From Altererythrobacter sp. BO-6 (GTDB lineage: Bacteria; Pseudomonadota; Alphaproteobacteria; Sphingomonadales; Sphingomonadaceae), in contig NZ_CP049259.1 of assembly GCF_011047315.1 (NCBI RefSeq), forward strand, positions 2,647,001 to 2,711,000: a DNA stretch of 64,000 nucleotides, read 5' to 3'. Both the position numbers and the translations under genes were made by a program. Below are positions 57,501 to 64,000 of the stretch, piece by piece. Each line of letters begins with the position of its first letter. Position 1 is the stretch's first letter. A model generated the notes under the pieces. The model saw only the letters and a program-made list of their open reading frames with translations, did no database searches and had not been told where the DNA came from.

Positions 57501-58103
57501 ATGTCCAGCAAACCGACCTTGCACTTTGTCGATCCATCGAGCCGGGCGCGCGCCGAGTTCGCCCGCCTCTGTTTCGCCTTGGGCCATCACACGGAAGTGT
57601 ATGGCGACGTTTCCGAACTTACAGCGCACTGCCCGCGCGACGGAATAATCGTGCTGAATGATTTGGGCACTGAGCAGACCATTTCGGTGGTATTCGATCA
57701 ATTGAGCAAATCGAACATCCTCCTGCCAGTTTTGGCAGTGGCACAGGAACCTTCGGCCAGTCGCATTGTCGCGGCGGTCAAGGCAGGCGTACTTGATTAC
57801 CTTTCGCTGCCACTTGATCCGGCTGGCCTTGCCGCTTCGATCGACCGGATCGCTGCGGAAGCGGAGAGCTATGTGGCCGCCCGCAAACGAATGTTGGACG
57901 CGCGCGCAAAGATCGAATGCCTTTCGGGCCGTGAGCGTGAAGTGCTCGATTGGCTGACGCGCGGCAGCAGCAACAAGGCGATAGCGCGTGAGCTCGACAT
58001 CAGCCCGCGCACGGTCGAAATCCACCGTGCCAACATGATGGCAAAGCTAGGGGCAAGCCATGCAGCAGATGCGGTCCGGCTGAAGCTGGAGGCGCGGCTT
58101 TAG
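57501..58103 (+). CDS. LuxR/FixJ-type regulator with a degenerate receiver domain
   Basis: The protein has 200 residues. The C-terminal helix-turn-helix is standard (LSGREREVLDWLTRGSSNKAIARE, DISPRTVEIHRANMMAKLGA). The N-terminal 120 residues have receiver length and fold pattern but lack key residues: the acidic pair is VDPSS, the phospho-Asp position reads VLND (Asn53 or Asp54 depending on alignment), and the conserved KP lysine is replaced in LSLPLD. It therefore probably works without phosphorylation or senses another signal. ATG 57501 is used. The 197-bp region upstream carries two inverted repeats. It converges with the extensin-like gene. Targets unknown. Confidence 0.85.
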   Translation: MSSKPTLHFVDPSSRARAEFARLCFALGHHTEVYGDVSELTAHCPRDGIIVLNDLGTEQTISVVFDQLSKSNILLPVLAVAQEPSASRIVAAVKAGVLDYLSLPLDPAGLAASIDRIAAEAESYVAARKRMLDARAKIECLSGREREVLDWLTRGSSNKAIARELDISPRTVEIHRANMMAKLGASHAADAVRLKLEARL

Positions 58104-58113
58104 CCTTTATGCC

Positions 58114-58773
58114 TCAGCGGCAGAAACCTCCGCCGCCAAGCTCCACATGCAAGTGGTCGCGGTGCGCCGCGTTGTATTCCGGGCCCAGCACCGTACCGAA
58201 GCGCTTGCAGGCGCTTTGATGCACAACGCGCAGGAACTCGCGTTCCTTGCTGCTTCCGCCTGACCAATCGTCCAGCACGCTGATCCTGCGACCGTCCGCA
58301 AGCACGAAGGCTGCCACATCGATCGCTTCGGCGCTGGCATGGGCCGAGCGGCGGCTGGTCCCGGCAACATTGCGGCAGGAATAGCTGCCCATGGTCTCGA
58401 TCCGGGCCAGCGGGCTGCCGAGGATCTGCCGCGCTGCGCGGTCGACGCCGAAGCGCGCCCAGCCGGCGAAAATCTGCGCCGTGGGGCAAGCGAGTGGGCC
58501 AATATTGGTCACGCCCAGCTGGGCTTCGTCGCTGCGCACGGCGGACAATTGCACCGCGCCGCTGAAAGCGCAGCCGGGGCCGTCGATCCGGTCAGGCAGC
58601 GGCGAGAAACGGCTGCCAGTTTCGTTCAGTCCGGCAAGGCACATTTGCGCTTGCTGGCTCATCGCGACCGGGCGCGGGGCCGATTGCGGCGTGTGCGATG
58701 CGCGTTCGGGCACTGCGCCGCAAGCGCCGAGGGCAGCAGAAAGCAGGATAAGGGTCGGCGCACGTGGGAACAT
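58114..58773 (-). CDS. Extensin-like C-terminal domain lipoprotein
   Basis: The protein has 219 residues with lipobox LGAC (Cys18). The mature protein carries the bacterial extensin-like domain: CLAGLNETGSRFSPLPD, GCAFSGAVQLSAV, SYSCRNVAGTSRRSAHASAEAIDVAAFVL and the terminal AAHRDHLHVELGG. The SAHASAEAID and HRDHLHVE motifs resemble a D-Ala-D-Ala carboxypeptidase/VanY-like zinc site, so a cell-wall peptidase role is possible. A CtrA-like site lies 25 bases upstream. The 3' end is 10 bases from the convergent LuxR gene. Confidence 0.85.
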   Translation of the reverse strand: MFPRAPTLILLSAALGACGAVPERASHTPQSAPRPVAMSQQAQMCLAGLNETGSRFSPLPDRIDGPGCAFSGAVQLSAVRSDEAQLGVTNIGPLACPTAQIFAGWARFGVDRAARQILGSPLARIETMGSYSCRNVAGTSRRSAHASAEAIDVAAFVLADGRRISVLDDWSGGSSKEREFLRVVHQSACKRFGTVLGPEYNAAHRDHLHVELGGGGFCR

Positions 58774-58797
58774 GGCCGCAAGTCTGCAAAACTATGG

Positions 58798-58812
58798 TTA
58801 ACCAAGCGTAAA
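58798..58812. promoter_or_regulatory. CtrA-like site upstream of the extensin gene
   Basis: TTAA-N7-TAAA, one mismatch to the CtrA consensus TTAA-N7-TTAA. It lies 25 bases before the leftward start at 58773. This is weak evidence on its own. Confidence 0.25.
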
Positions 58813-58842
58813 CGCCGCGGTGCAACCGTGGGCTTCAACGCA

Positions 58843-59220
58843 TCATTCCGGCAGTTCGTCGGCCACCTGCTCCCACAGCTCGATTTTCACCCCGTCGGGG
58901 TCGAGCAGCCAGGCAAACTTGCCATAGCTTTCGTCGACACTGTCGAGCACTTTCACCCCGCGCTTCTTGATGAGTTTCACGAAGCCGTCGAGATCGTCCA
59001 CGCGCAGGTTGATCATGAAGCCGCCCTTGCCGGGCTTCACATAGGTATCGTCCTTGAAATGGCTGATCAGCGAATAGGGGTTGGCCTTGGGCTCCTCCGC
59101 CCAGGCAAGCTGCGGGCCATAGGGGCCGTCAATGCCGAGCTTCTCGCGATACCATGCGCGCGTCGCTTCGGGGTCTTTCACGACATAAAACACGCCGCCC
59201 AATCCGGTCACTCTGGCCAT
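58843..59220 (-). CDS. VOC-superfamily (glyoxalase-like) protein
   Basis: From ATG 59220 the protein has 125 residues as one VOC fold: VTGLGGVFYVVKDPEATRAWYREKLGI in the first half and FMINLRVDDLDGFVKLIKKRG, then FAWLLDPDGVKIELWE with the conserved metal-ligand glutamate. Possible roles are glyoxalase, dioxygenase or resistance-type binding; none can be chosen. GGGAGGG upstream fixes the start; longer in-frame upstream sequence is non-coding in character. It lies 163 bases downstream of the ggt stop in the same direction. Confidence 0.88.
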   Translation of the reverse strand: MARVTGLGGVFYVVKDPEATRAWYREKLGIDGPYGPQLAWAEEPKANPYSLISHFKDDTYVKPGKGGFMINLRVDDLDGFVKLIKKRGVKVLDSVDESYGKFAWLLDPDGVKIELWEQVADELPE

Positions 59221-59383
59221 ATTGCCCTCCCGCATAGCCTGCCCGATGGAACACATGGAACACAGTCCAAGCGAAGAAAAGCGCCCTTGCGCGAAGGTGT
59301 TGCAGGCGCGGAGCTTTGGCAGGGACCGAGGCGTTCCATGCGCGCATTCTAGCGCGAATGCGGACAAGTAGGAAATCGCGGCG

Positions 59384-61180
59384 TCAGTAGCCCTGCGCCT
59401 GTCCGTCTTTGCGCATTTCGGTGGCGCCGGTCAGAACGCCGGTTTCCGGATCGCGCGCGATCGCCTGATAACCGCCGAACATGATGCCGTTGCTGACCAC
59501 TTCGACCTTGTGGCCCATGGCTTTCAACGCATCGACTGTTTCGGCGGGGATGCCCGGTTCGACGAACAGCGTGCCGAGCGGGTCCTTTGCGGGGCCGCTG
59601 GCGGGCTCGGTCGGCTCGCGTCCGCCCTCGTGGTTGATGCGCGCGGCATCGCCCGCTTCCTGCAGGTTCATGCCGTAATCGACGAGGTTGATCAGCACCT
59701 GGACATGGCCTTGCGGCTGCATTCCGCCGCCCATCAGCCCCAGCGTCATATAGGGTTTGCCGTCCTTCTTCACGAAGGCCGGAATGATGGTCTGGAACGG
59801 GCGCTTACCCGGCGCGTAGGCATTGGCATGCGCCGGATCCAGGCTGTAAAGCTCGCCGCGGTCCTGGAACATGAAGCCAAGGCCGTCGGGCGTCAGCCCG
59901 CTGCCCATGCCGCGATAGTTCGACTGGATCAGGCTGACCATCAGCCCCTCGCCATCGACCACGGTCATATAGGTCGTATCGCCTGGCCCCTCGAGCTTGG
60001 GCTCGGGCAAGGGGTCGCCTGGCGCGAATCCCGGGGTGGCACGAGCGGGATCGATCAGCTGGAAGCGAGCATAGCCGTAAGCATCGGAGAGCAATTCCTG
60101 CGGGAAGGGCGCGAAATCAGGATCGGCATAGAATTTTGCCACATCGGCATAGGCCAATCGCTTGGCTTCGGTGATATAGTGGATCACTTCGGCGCTGCCG
60201 CGCTCCCACTGTGAAAGATCGACGTACTTGAGAATGTTGACCATCTGCAGCGCGGCGAAGCCCTGCGAATTGGGCGGCAGTTCGCACAGCTCATAGCCCT
60301 TGCGATAGTGGACGCAGGCCGGTTCCACCCATTCGCTGCGATGCGCGGCGAAATCCTCCAGCGTGAAGGCGCTGCCCTGGCGCTGGAGATAGTCGACCAT
60401 CACCTGCGCGCTTTGGCCCTTGTAGAATTCGTCGCGCCCATTCTGCGCGATCCGCTGCAGCGTGTCAGCAAGATCGGGGTTCTTGAATATCTCGCCAGCC
60501 TTGGGCGCGCCATTGGCGAACCATGTGGCGCGGGCATTGGTAAAATCGAACTGGTCAGAGCGGCGCTCGAACGAACGCAATGCCCGATCGAAGTACATGC
60601 CGATCACCGGTGCGACCGGATGCCCTTCTCGGGCGTATTGGATCGTCGGTGCCAGAACATCGGCTATCGGCAATTGGCCAAAGCGGTTGTGCAGTTCGAA
60701 CCAGCCATCGACCGTGCCGGGGATGGTGACGGACAGGTGGCCAAGCGCTGGCAGGCTGTCTGCGTCGCCGAGCTTCTCCTTTAGCTGTTCGAGCGTCTGG
60801 CCCCTGGGCGAGCGGCCCGAACCGTTGAGACCATAGAGCTTGTCCGTCGCAGGATCGTAGACGATCACGAAGATGTCGCCGCCAATGCCATTGCCGGTCG
60901 GCTCCATCAGGCCCAGCGCGGCGTTGGCCGCGATCGCCGCGTCAACCGCGTTGCCGCCGCTTTTCAGGATGTCGAGCGCAACCTGTGTTGCCAGCGGATG
61001 CGCGGTCGCCGCCATGCCGTGTTGCGCGTGGACCGGACTGCGCGACCATGGCGCGCCGACCGGGCGCCCGCCGGCGCCGATCTGCTCATCCACTGGCCTG
61101 GTAACGGGCGCCTCAGCGGCGAGCGGCGCCGCGATGGCCAGCGATGCGGCGGTTGCAAGGGCAATCTTGAGGGTTTTCAT
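59384..61180 (-). CDS. ggt: Gamma-glutamyltransferase
   Basis: GGT breaks the gamma-glutamyl bond of glutathione and related peptides in the periplasm. The 598-residue precursor has a signal peptide (to ~residue 22), conserved VDAAIAANAALGLMEPTGNGIGGD, and the autoprocessing site where the catalytic threonine begins the small subunit (GPGDTTYMTVVD). The downstream GLMGGGMQPQGHVQVL is also typical. ATG 61180 (MKTLKI) is used; the open frame upstream lies in putP. It follows putP by 26 bases, giving a putP-ggt operon. Confidence 0.95.
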   Translation of the reverse strand: MKTLKIALATAASLAIAAPLAAEAPVTRPVDEQIGAGGRPVGAPWSRSPVHAQHGMAATAHPLATQVALDILKSGGNAVDAAIAANAALGLMEPTGNGIGGDIFVIVYDPATDKLYGLNGSGRSPRGQTLEQLKEKLGDADSLPALGHLSVTIPGTVDGWFELHNRFGQLPIADVLAPTIQYAREGHPVAPVIGMYFDRALRSFERRSDQFDFTNARATWFANGAPKAGEIFKNPDLADTLQRIAQNGRDEFYKGQSAQVMVDYLQRQGSAFTLEDFAAHRSEWVEPACVHYRKGYELCELPPNSQGFAALQMVNILKYVDLSQWERGSAEVIHYITEAKRLAYADVAKFYADPDFAPFPQELLSDAYGYARFQLIDPARATPGFAPGDPLPEPKLEGPGDTTYMTVVDGEGLMVSLIQSNYRGMGSGLTPDGLGFMFQDRGELYSLDPAHANAYAPGKRPFQTIIPAFVKKDGKPYMTLGLMGGGMQPQGHVQVLINLVDYGMNLQEAGDAARINHEGGREPTEPASGPAKDPLGTLFVEPGIPAETVDALKAMGHKVEVVSNGIMFGGYQAIARDPETGVLTGATEMRKDGQAQGY

Positions 61181-61206
61181 ATCTGGCGCTCCAGTCCTTT
61201 TGCCGA

Positions 61207-62679
61207 TCAACCCTGCGCAGGCGCCGCAGTTCCTTCCAGCCTGCTGACGATGATGATCGCCAGCCACGCGGCGACGAAGCCGGGTATGATCTCGTACACA
61301 CCCGGTCCGCCCAGGAAGCTGCCGTTCCAGCCAAGATAGATCCATCCCATAACGACCACGGCCCCAGTCACCAGCCCGGCCAGCGCGCCATTTGCGGTCA
61401 TCCTGTCCCAGGTCAGCGCGAGGACGATCAGCGGCCCGAACGCTGCGCCGAAACCGGCCCAGGCGTTGGAGACGAGTCCCAGCACCTCGCTTTCGGGATC
61501 GGCGGCAGTGGCAATTGCTGCGAGCGCGACCAGCGCCACGCAGATCCGGCCCACATTCACCGCCTCGCGTTCGCTGGCCTGCTTGCGCAGGAACAGGCGG
61601 TAGAAATCCTCGGTCAGCGAGCTTGAGGAGACCAACAGCTGCGAGCTGATTGTGCTCATGATTGCCGCCAGCAGCGCGGCGAACAGGAAGCCTGTTATCA
61701 GCGGGTGGAACAACAGGTCCGACAGGACGATGAAAATCGTTTCCGGATCGTCCAGCACCATCCCGTTGCGCTGCGCATAGGCGCGGCCCGCAATCCCGAC
61801 GCCGATTGCGCCGATCAGCGAGACCGCCATCCATGCTAGGCCGATGTTGCGCGCGGTTGGCATGTCTTCGACGCTGCGCACCGCCATGAAGCGCACGATG
61901 ATATGCGGCTGGCCGAAATAACCCAGGCCCCAGGTCACCGCGCTGAGAAAGCCGATGAAGGTCAGGCCGTGGGTCAGGCTGAGGAAGCCTTCCTGCGGGA
62001 TCGCCGCAATCGATCCGCCGCCACTGCCGCCTTCACCGAACATCACCACCAGCGGCATCAGCACCAGCGCCACCACCATGATGCAGCCCTGCACGAAATC
62101 GGTAAGGCTGACAGCCAGGAATCCGCCGACCATGGTATAGGCCAGCACCACGCCTGCTGTAATCCAGATGCCGAGCATGTAATCGCTCATCCCGGCATTG
62201 GGCAGCAATCCGGCAAAGGCGGTTTCGAACAGCTTGCCCCCGCCAACAAGGCCGGCGGCGGTGTAAACGGTGAAGAAGGCAACGATGATGATGGCGGAGA
62301 CCACCCGTAGCGCAACCGCCCGCCTGGGAAATCGGTTGGCGAGGAATTCGGGGATGGTCAGCGCATTGCCGAGCGCCTCGGTCTGGGCACGCAGGCGCGG
62401 GGCCACGACGACCCAGTTGACGGCCGCACCCACGAATAGCCCGATCCCGATCCATGCCTCCACCAGTCCGCTGGCATAGAGCGCGCCGGGCAGGCCGAGC
62501 AGCAGCCAGCCCGACATGTCCGAGGCGCCCGCGCTGAGCGCGGCAACCGCCGGCGGCAAGTTGCGCCCGGCAAGCAGGTAGCCTTCGGATGTGTCGGTCG
62601 ATCGCTTCCAGGCAAACAGCCCGATGCCGAGCATGAGGATGAAATAGAGCGCGAGGGTGACGAGTGTGCCGCTGTGCAT
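61207..62679 (-). CDS. putP: Sodium/proline symporter
   Basis: PutP imports proline with Na+ through an SSS-family transporter. The 490-residue protein has about 13 spans. Marker segments are YLLAGRNLPPAVAALSAGASDMSGWLLLGLPGALYASG with the sodium/proline-site residues, WVVVAPRLRAQTE, the MSTISSQLLVSSSSLTEDFYR motif of the Na+ site, and RNIGLAWM. ATG 62679 has no clear ribosome site. It is followed closely by ggt, suggesting a shared role in amino-acid recovery. Proline specificity is family-based. Confidence 0.93.
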   Translation of the reverse strand: MHSGTLVTLALYFILMLGIGLFAWKRSTDTSEGYLLAGRNLPPAVAALSAGASDMSGWLLLGLPGALYASGLVEAWIGIGLFVGAAVNWVVVAPRLRAQTEALGNALTIPEFLANRFPRRAVALRVVSAIIIVAFFTVYTAAGLVGGGKLFETAFAGLLPNAGMSDYMLGIWITAGVVLAYTMVGGFLAVSLTDFVQGCIMVVALVLMPLVVMFGEGGSGGGSIAAIPQEGFLSLTHGLTFIGFLSAVTWGLGYFGQPHIIVRFMAVRSVEDMPTARNIGLAWMAVSLIGAIGVGIAGRAYAQRNGMVLDDPETIFIVLSDLLFHPLITGFLFAALLAAIMSTISSQLLVSSSSLTEDFYRLFLRKQASEREAVNVGRICVALVALAAIATAADPESEVLGLVSNAWAGFGAAFGPLIVLALTWDRMTANGALAGLVTGAVVVMGWIYLGWNGSFLGGPGVYEIIPGFVAAWLAIIIVSRLEGTAAPAQG

Positions 62680-62724
62680 GTGCCAGCGGGTATCAGGCCG
62701 CGCGCGCGATGGCTACCGCCTCGC

Positions 62725-64000
62725 TTACGCCGCGTCCTTCTGTCGCTTCGCCTTCTTGCGCTCGTGCGGGCACAGCAGGGTCTTGCGCAGGCGGATCGAC
62801 TTCGGCGTCACTTCGACCATCTCGTCATCGTCGATATAGGCGATCGCCTGTTCCAGGCTCATCCGCCGCGGCGGGGTGAGGCGGATCGCATCATCCTTGC
62901 CGCTTGAGCGGATGTTGGTGAGCTGCTTCGACTTGAGCGGGTTCACTTCAAGGTCGTCCGGCTTGGCGTTCTCGCCGATCACCATGCCTTCATACACGCG
63001 CGCCTGCGGAGCAATGAACAGCTCGCCGCGCTCTTCCAGCGAATTGAGGGCATAGGCCACCGCCTCGCCGTCCCCATTGGAAATAAGCACGCCGTTGATG
63101 CGGCCTTCGATCGGGCCCTTGTAGGGGCCGTATTTCTCGAACAGGCGGTTCATGATGCCGGTGCCGCGCGTATCGGACAGGAATTCGCCGTGATAGCCGA
63201 TCAGCCCGCGTGACGGGGCGGAGAAGGTGATGCGGGTCTTGCCCACGCCTGAGGGGCGCATTTCGGTGAGGTCCGCCTTGCGGCGCTGCATCTTCTCGAC
63301 GACTGTGCCCGAGTGCTCGTCATCGACGTCGATCACCACGGTTTCATAGGGCTCCATGCGCTGGCCGTTCTCTTCGCGGAACAGCACCTTGGGGCGCGAG
63401 ATGCCAAGCTCGAAGCCTTCGCGGCGCATGGTTTCGATCAGCACGCCCAGCTGCAGTTCGCCGCGGCCGGCAACTTCGAAGCTGTCCTTGTCGGCGCTTT
63501 CAGTGACGCGGATCGCGACATTGGTTTCCGCTTCGCGCAGCAAGCGGTCGCGGATCATGCGGCTCGTAACCTTGTCGCCCTCGCGCCCGGCGAGCGGGCT
63601 GTCGTTGACGGCAAAGCGCATCGCCAGCGTCGGCGGATCGATCGGCTGCGCGGCGATCGGCTCTTTCACCGAAGGATCGGCGATGGTGTTGGCAACGGTC
63701 GCCTTTTCGAGGCCGGCAAGGGCGATGATGTCACCCGCCTGCGCTTCGTCCACCGGAACCCGTTCCAGCCCGCGGAAGCTCAGCAGCTTGGTCGCCCGGC
63801 CAACTTCGACCACCTTGCCGTCCATGTCGATGGCATGGATCGGATCGTTGACCTTGAGCTTGCCCGACTGGACCCGGCCGGTCAGCACGCGGCCCATGAA
63901 GTTGTCACGATCAAGCAGCGTCGCCAGGAAGCTGAACGGGCCATTTTCGTCCAGCTGCGGCGCGGACACATGTTCCACGATCTTGTCGAACAGCGGGGCG
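62725..64000 (-). CDS. typA: Translational GTPase TypA/BipA (5' end beyond right edge)
   Basis: TypA is a ribosome-binding GTPase of the elongation-factor family used in stress and ribosome assembly. The visible 3' part holds domains II to V: GPFSFLATLLDRDNFMGRVLTGRV, GLEKATVANTIADPSVKEPI, ETNVAIRVTESADKDSFEVAGRGELQLGVLIE, and RGLIGYHGEFLSDTRGTGIMNRLF, the BipA-specific C-terminal signature. The GTPase domain is cut by the window edge; reading continues through APLFDKIVEHV to the boundary. The C-terminus is Lys/Arg-rich. It lies upstream of putP in the same direction with a 45-base gap. Confidence 0.96.
   Translation of the reverse strand, partial: APLFDKIVEHVSAPQLDENGPFSFLATLLDRDNFMGRVLTGRVQSGKLKVNDPIHAIDMDGKVVEVGRATKLLSFRGLERVPVDEAQAGDIIALAGLEKATVANTIADPSVKEPIAAQPIDPPTLAMRFAVNDSPLAGREGDKVTSRMIRDRLLREAETNVAIRVTESADKDSFEVAGRGELQLGVLIETMRREGFELGISRPKVLFREENGQRMEPYETVVIDVDDEHSGTVVEKMQRRKADLTEMRPSGVGKTRITFSAPSRGLIGYHGEFLSDTRGTGIMNRLFEKYGPYKGPIEGRINGVLISNGDGEAVAYALNSLEERGELFIAPQARVYEGMVIGENAKPDDLEVNPLKSKQLTNIRSSGKDDAIRLTPPRRMSLEQAIAYIDDDEMVEVTPKSIRLRKTLLCPHERKKAKRQKDAA

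Noticed and set aside
61181..61834. N-terminal extension of ggt by over 200 codons
   Set aside because: It overlaps putP coding sequence; the signal peptide starts at 61180.

Overview
The window is ordinary chromosomal DNA of a G+C-rich (about 60-65% by eye) alphaproteobacterium, most likely Sphingomonadales and probably an Erythrobacter/Altererythrobacter-type member of the Erythrobacteraceae. Reasons: two large Sphingomonad-style TonB-dependent receptors, many secreted or lipoprotein peptidases and hydrolases, the tsaD-gpsA / hemC-hemD-Mic60 divergent block, alphaproteobacterial LexA-type direct repeats, and glutathione-dependent formaldehyde and tyrosine catabolism. No rRNA, tRNA, CRISPR array, prophage or insertion sequence was seen, and no gap between genes exceeds 300 bases. 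Genes are tightly packed, with many 1-4 nt start/stop overlaps.

Layout. 1-8.3 kb: a DUF1800 lipoprotein running off the left edge, purA, a winged-helix regulator behind a perfect LexA box, and the leftward group argH - small lipoprotein - lysA - siroheme-synthase N-domain, with tlpA starting on top of the argH start codon. 8.3-19.6 kb: a frameshifted serine hydrolase, a TonB receptor, a SARP/TPR-type regulator, a SnoaL-like protein, an AmpG-like MFS transporter coupled to an APC permease, and a LysR regulator. 19.6-29.4 kb: a nutrient-uptake locus in which dctA, a secreted esterase, a TonB receptor and an M14 carboxypeptidase lipoprotein read leftward, divergent from the two-component pair dctB-dctD. 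Two near-identical palindromes 32 bp apart lie between them. 29.5-41 kb: acs, a succinate-semialdehyde-type dehydrogenase, DUF1963, frmA - ProXp-like deacylase - GNAT, gcdH - maiA - fah (fah frameshifted), a small secreted tail-collar protein with a candidate ribosome-site-masking hairpin, a CheY-like regulator and a membrane HhH protein.

40-50 kb: flippase - gpsA - tsaD reading left and hemC (frameshifted) - hemD - Mic60-like reading right, then a UbiH-type hydroxylase, a DsbD-type reductase and a lipoprotein. 50-64 kb: an S10 carboxypeptidase, a Gfo/Idh/MocA oxidoreductase broken twice (once at a 7-bp triplicate repeat), uvrB with a near-consensus LexA box at its start, two small lipoproteins, a hydrolase, a LuxR regulator with a decayed receiver domain, an extensin-like protein, a VOC protein, putP - ggt, and typA running off the right edge.

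How the genes fit together: the window is dominated by peptide and organic-acid scavenging (M14 and S10 carboxypeptidases, gamma-glutamyltransferase, PutP, DctA, TonB receptors, amino-acid permease) on top of housekeeping biosynthesis. The most interesting locus is the DctBD-linked operon. Its response regulator lacks the GAFTGA loop, I see no sigma-54 promoter in front of dctA, and the tandem palindromes look like its binding sites. This suggests a sigma-70-type DctD controlling a peptide/dicarboxylate scavenging operon. Five reading-frame breaks in four genes all have the same +1 sense, and one is in the normally indispensable hemC, so at least some are probably sequence errors rather than true gene decay.
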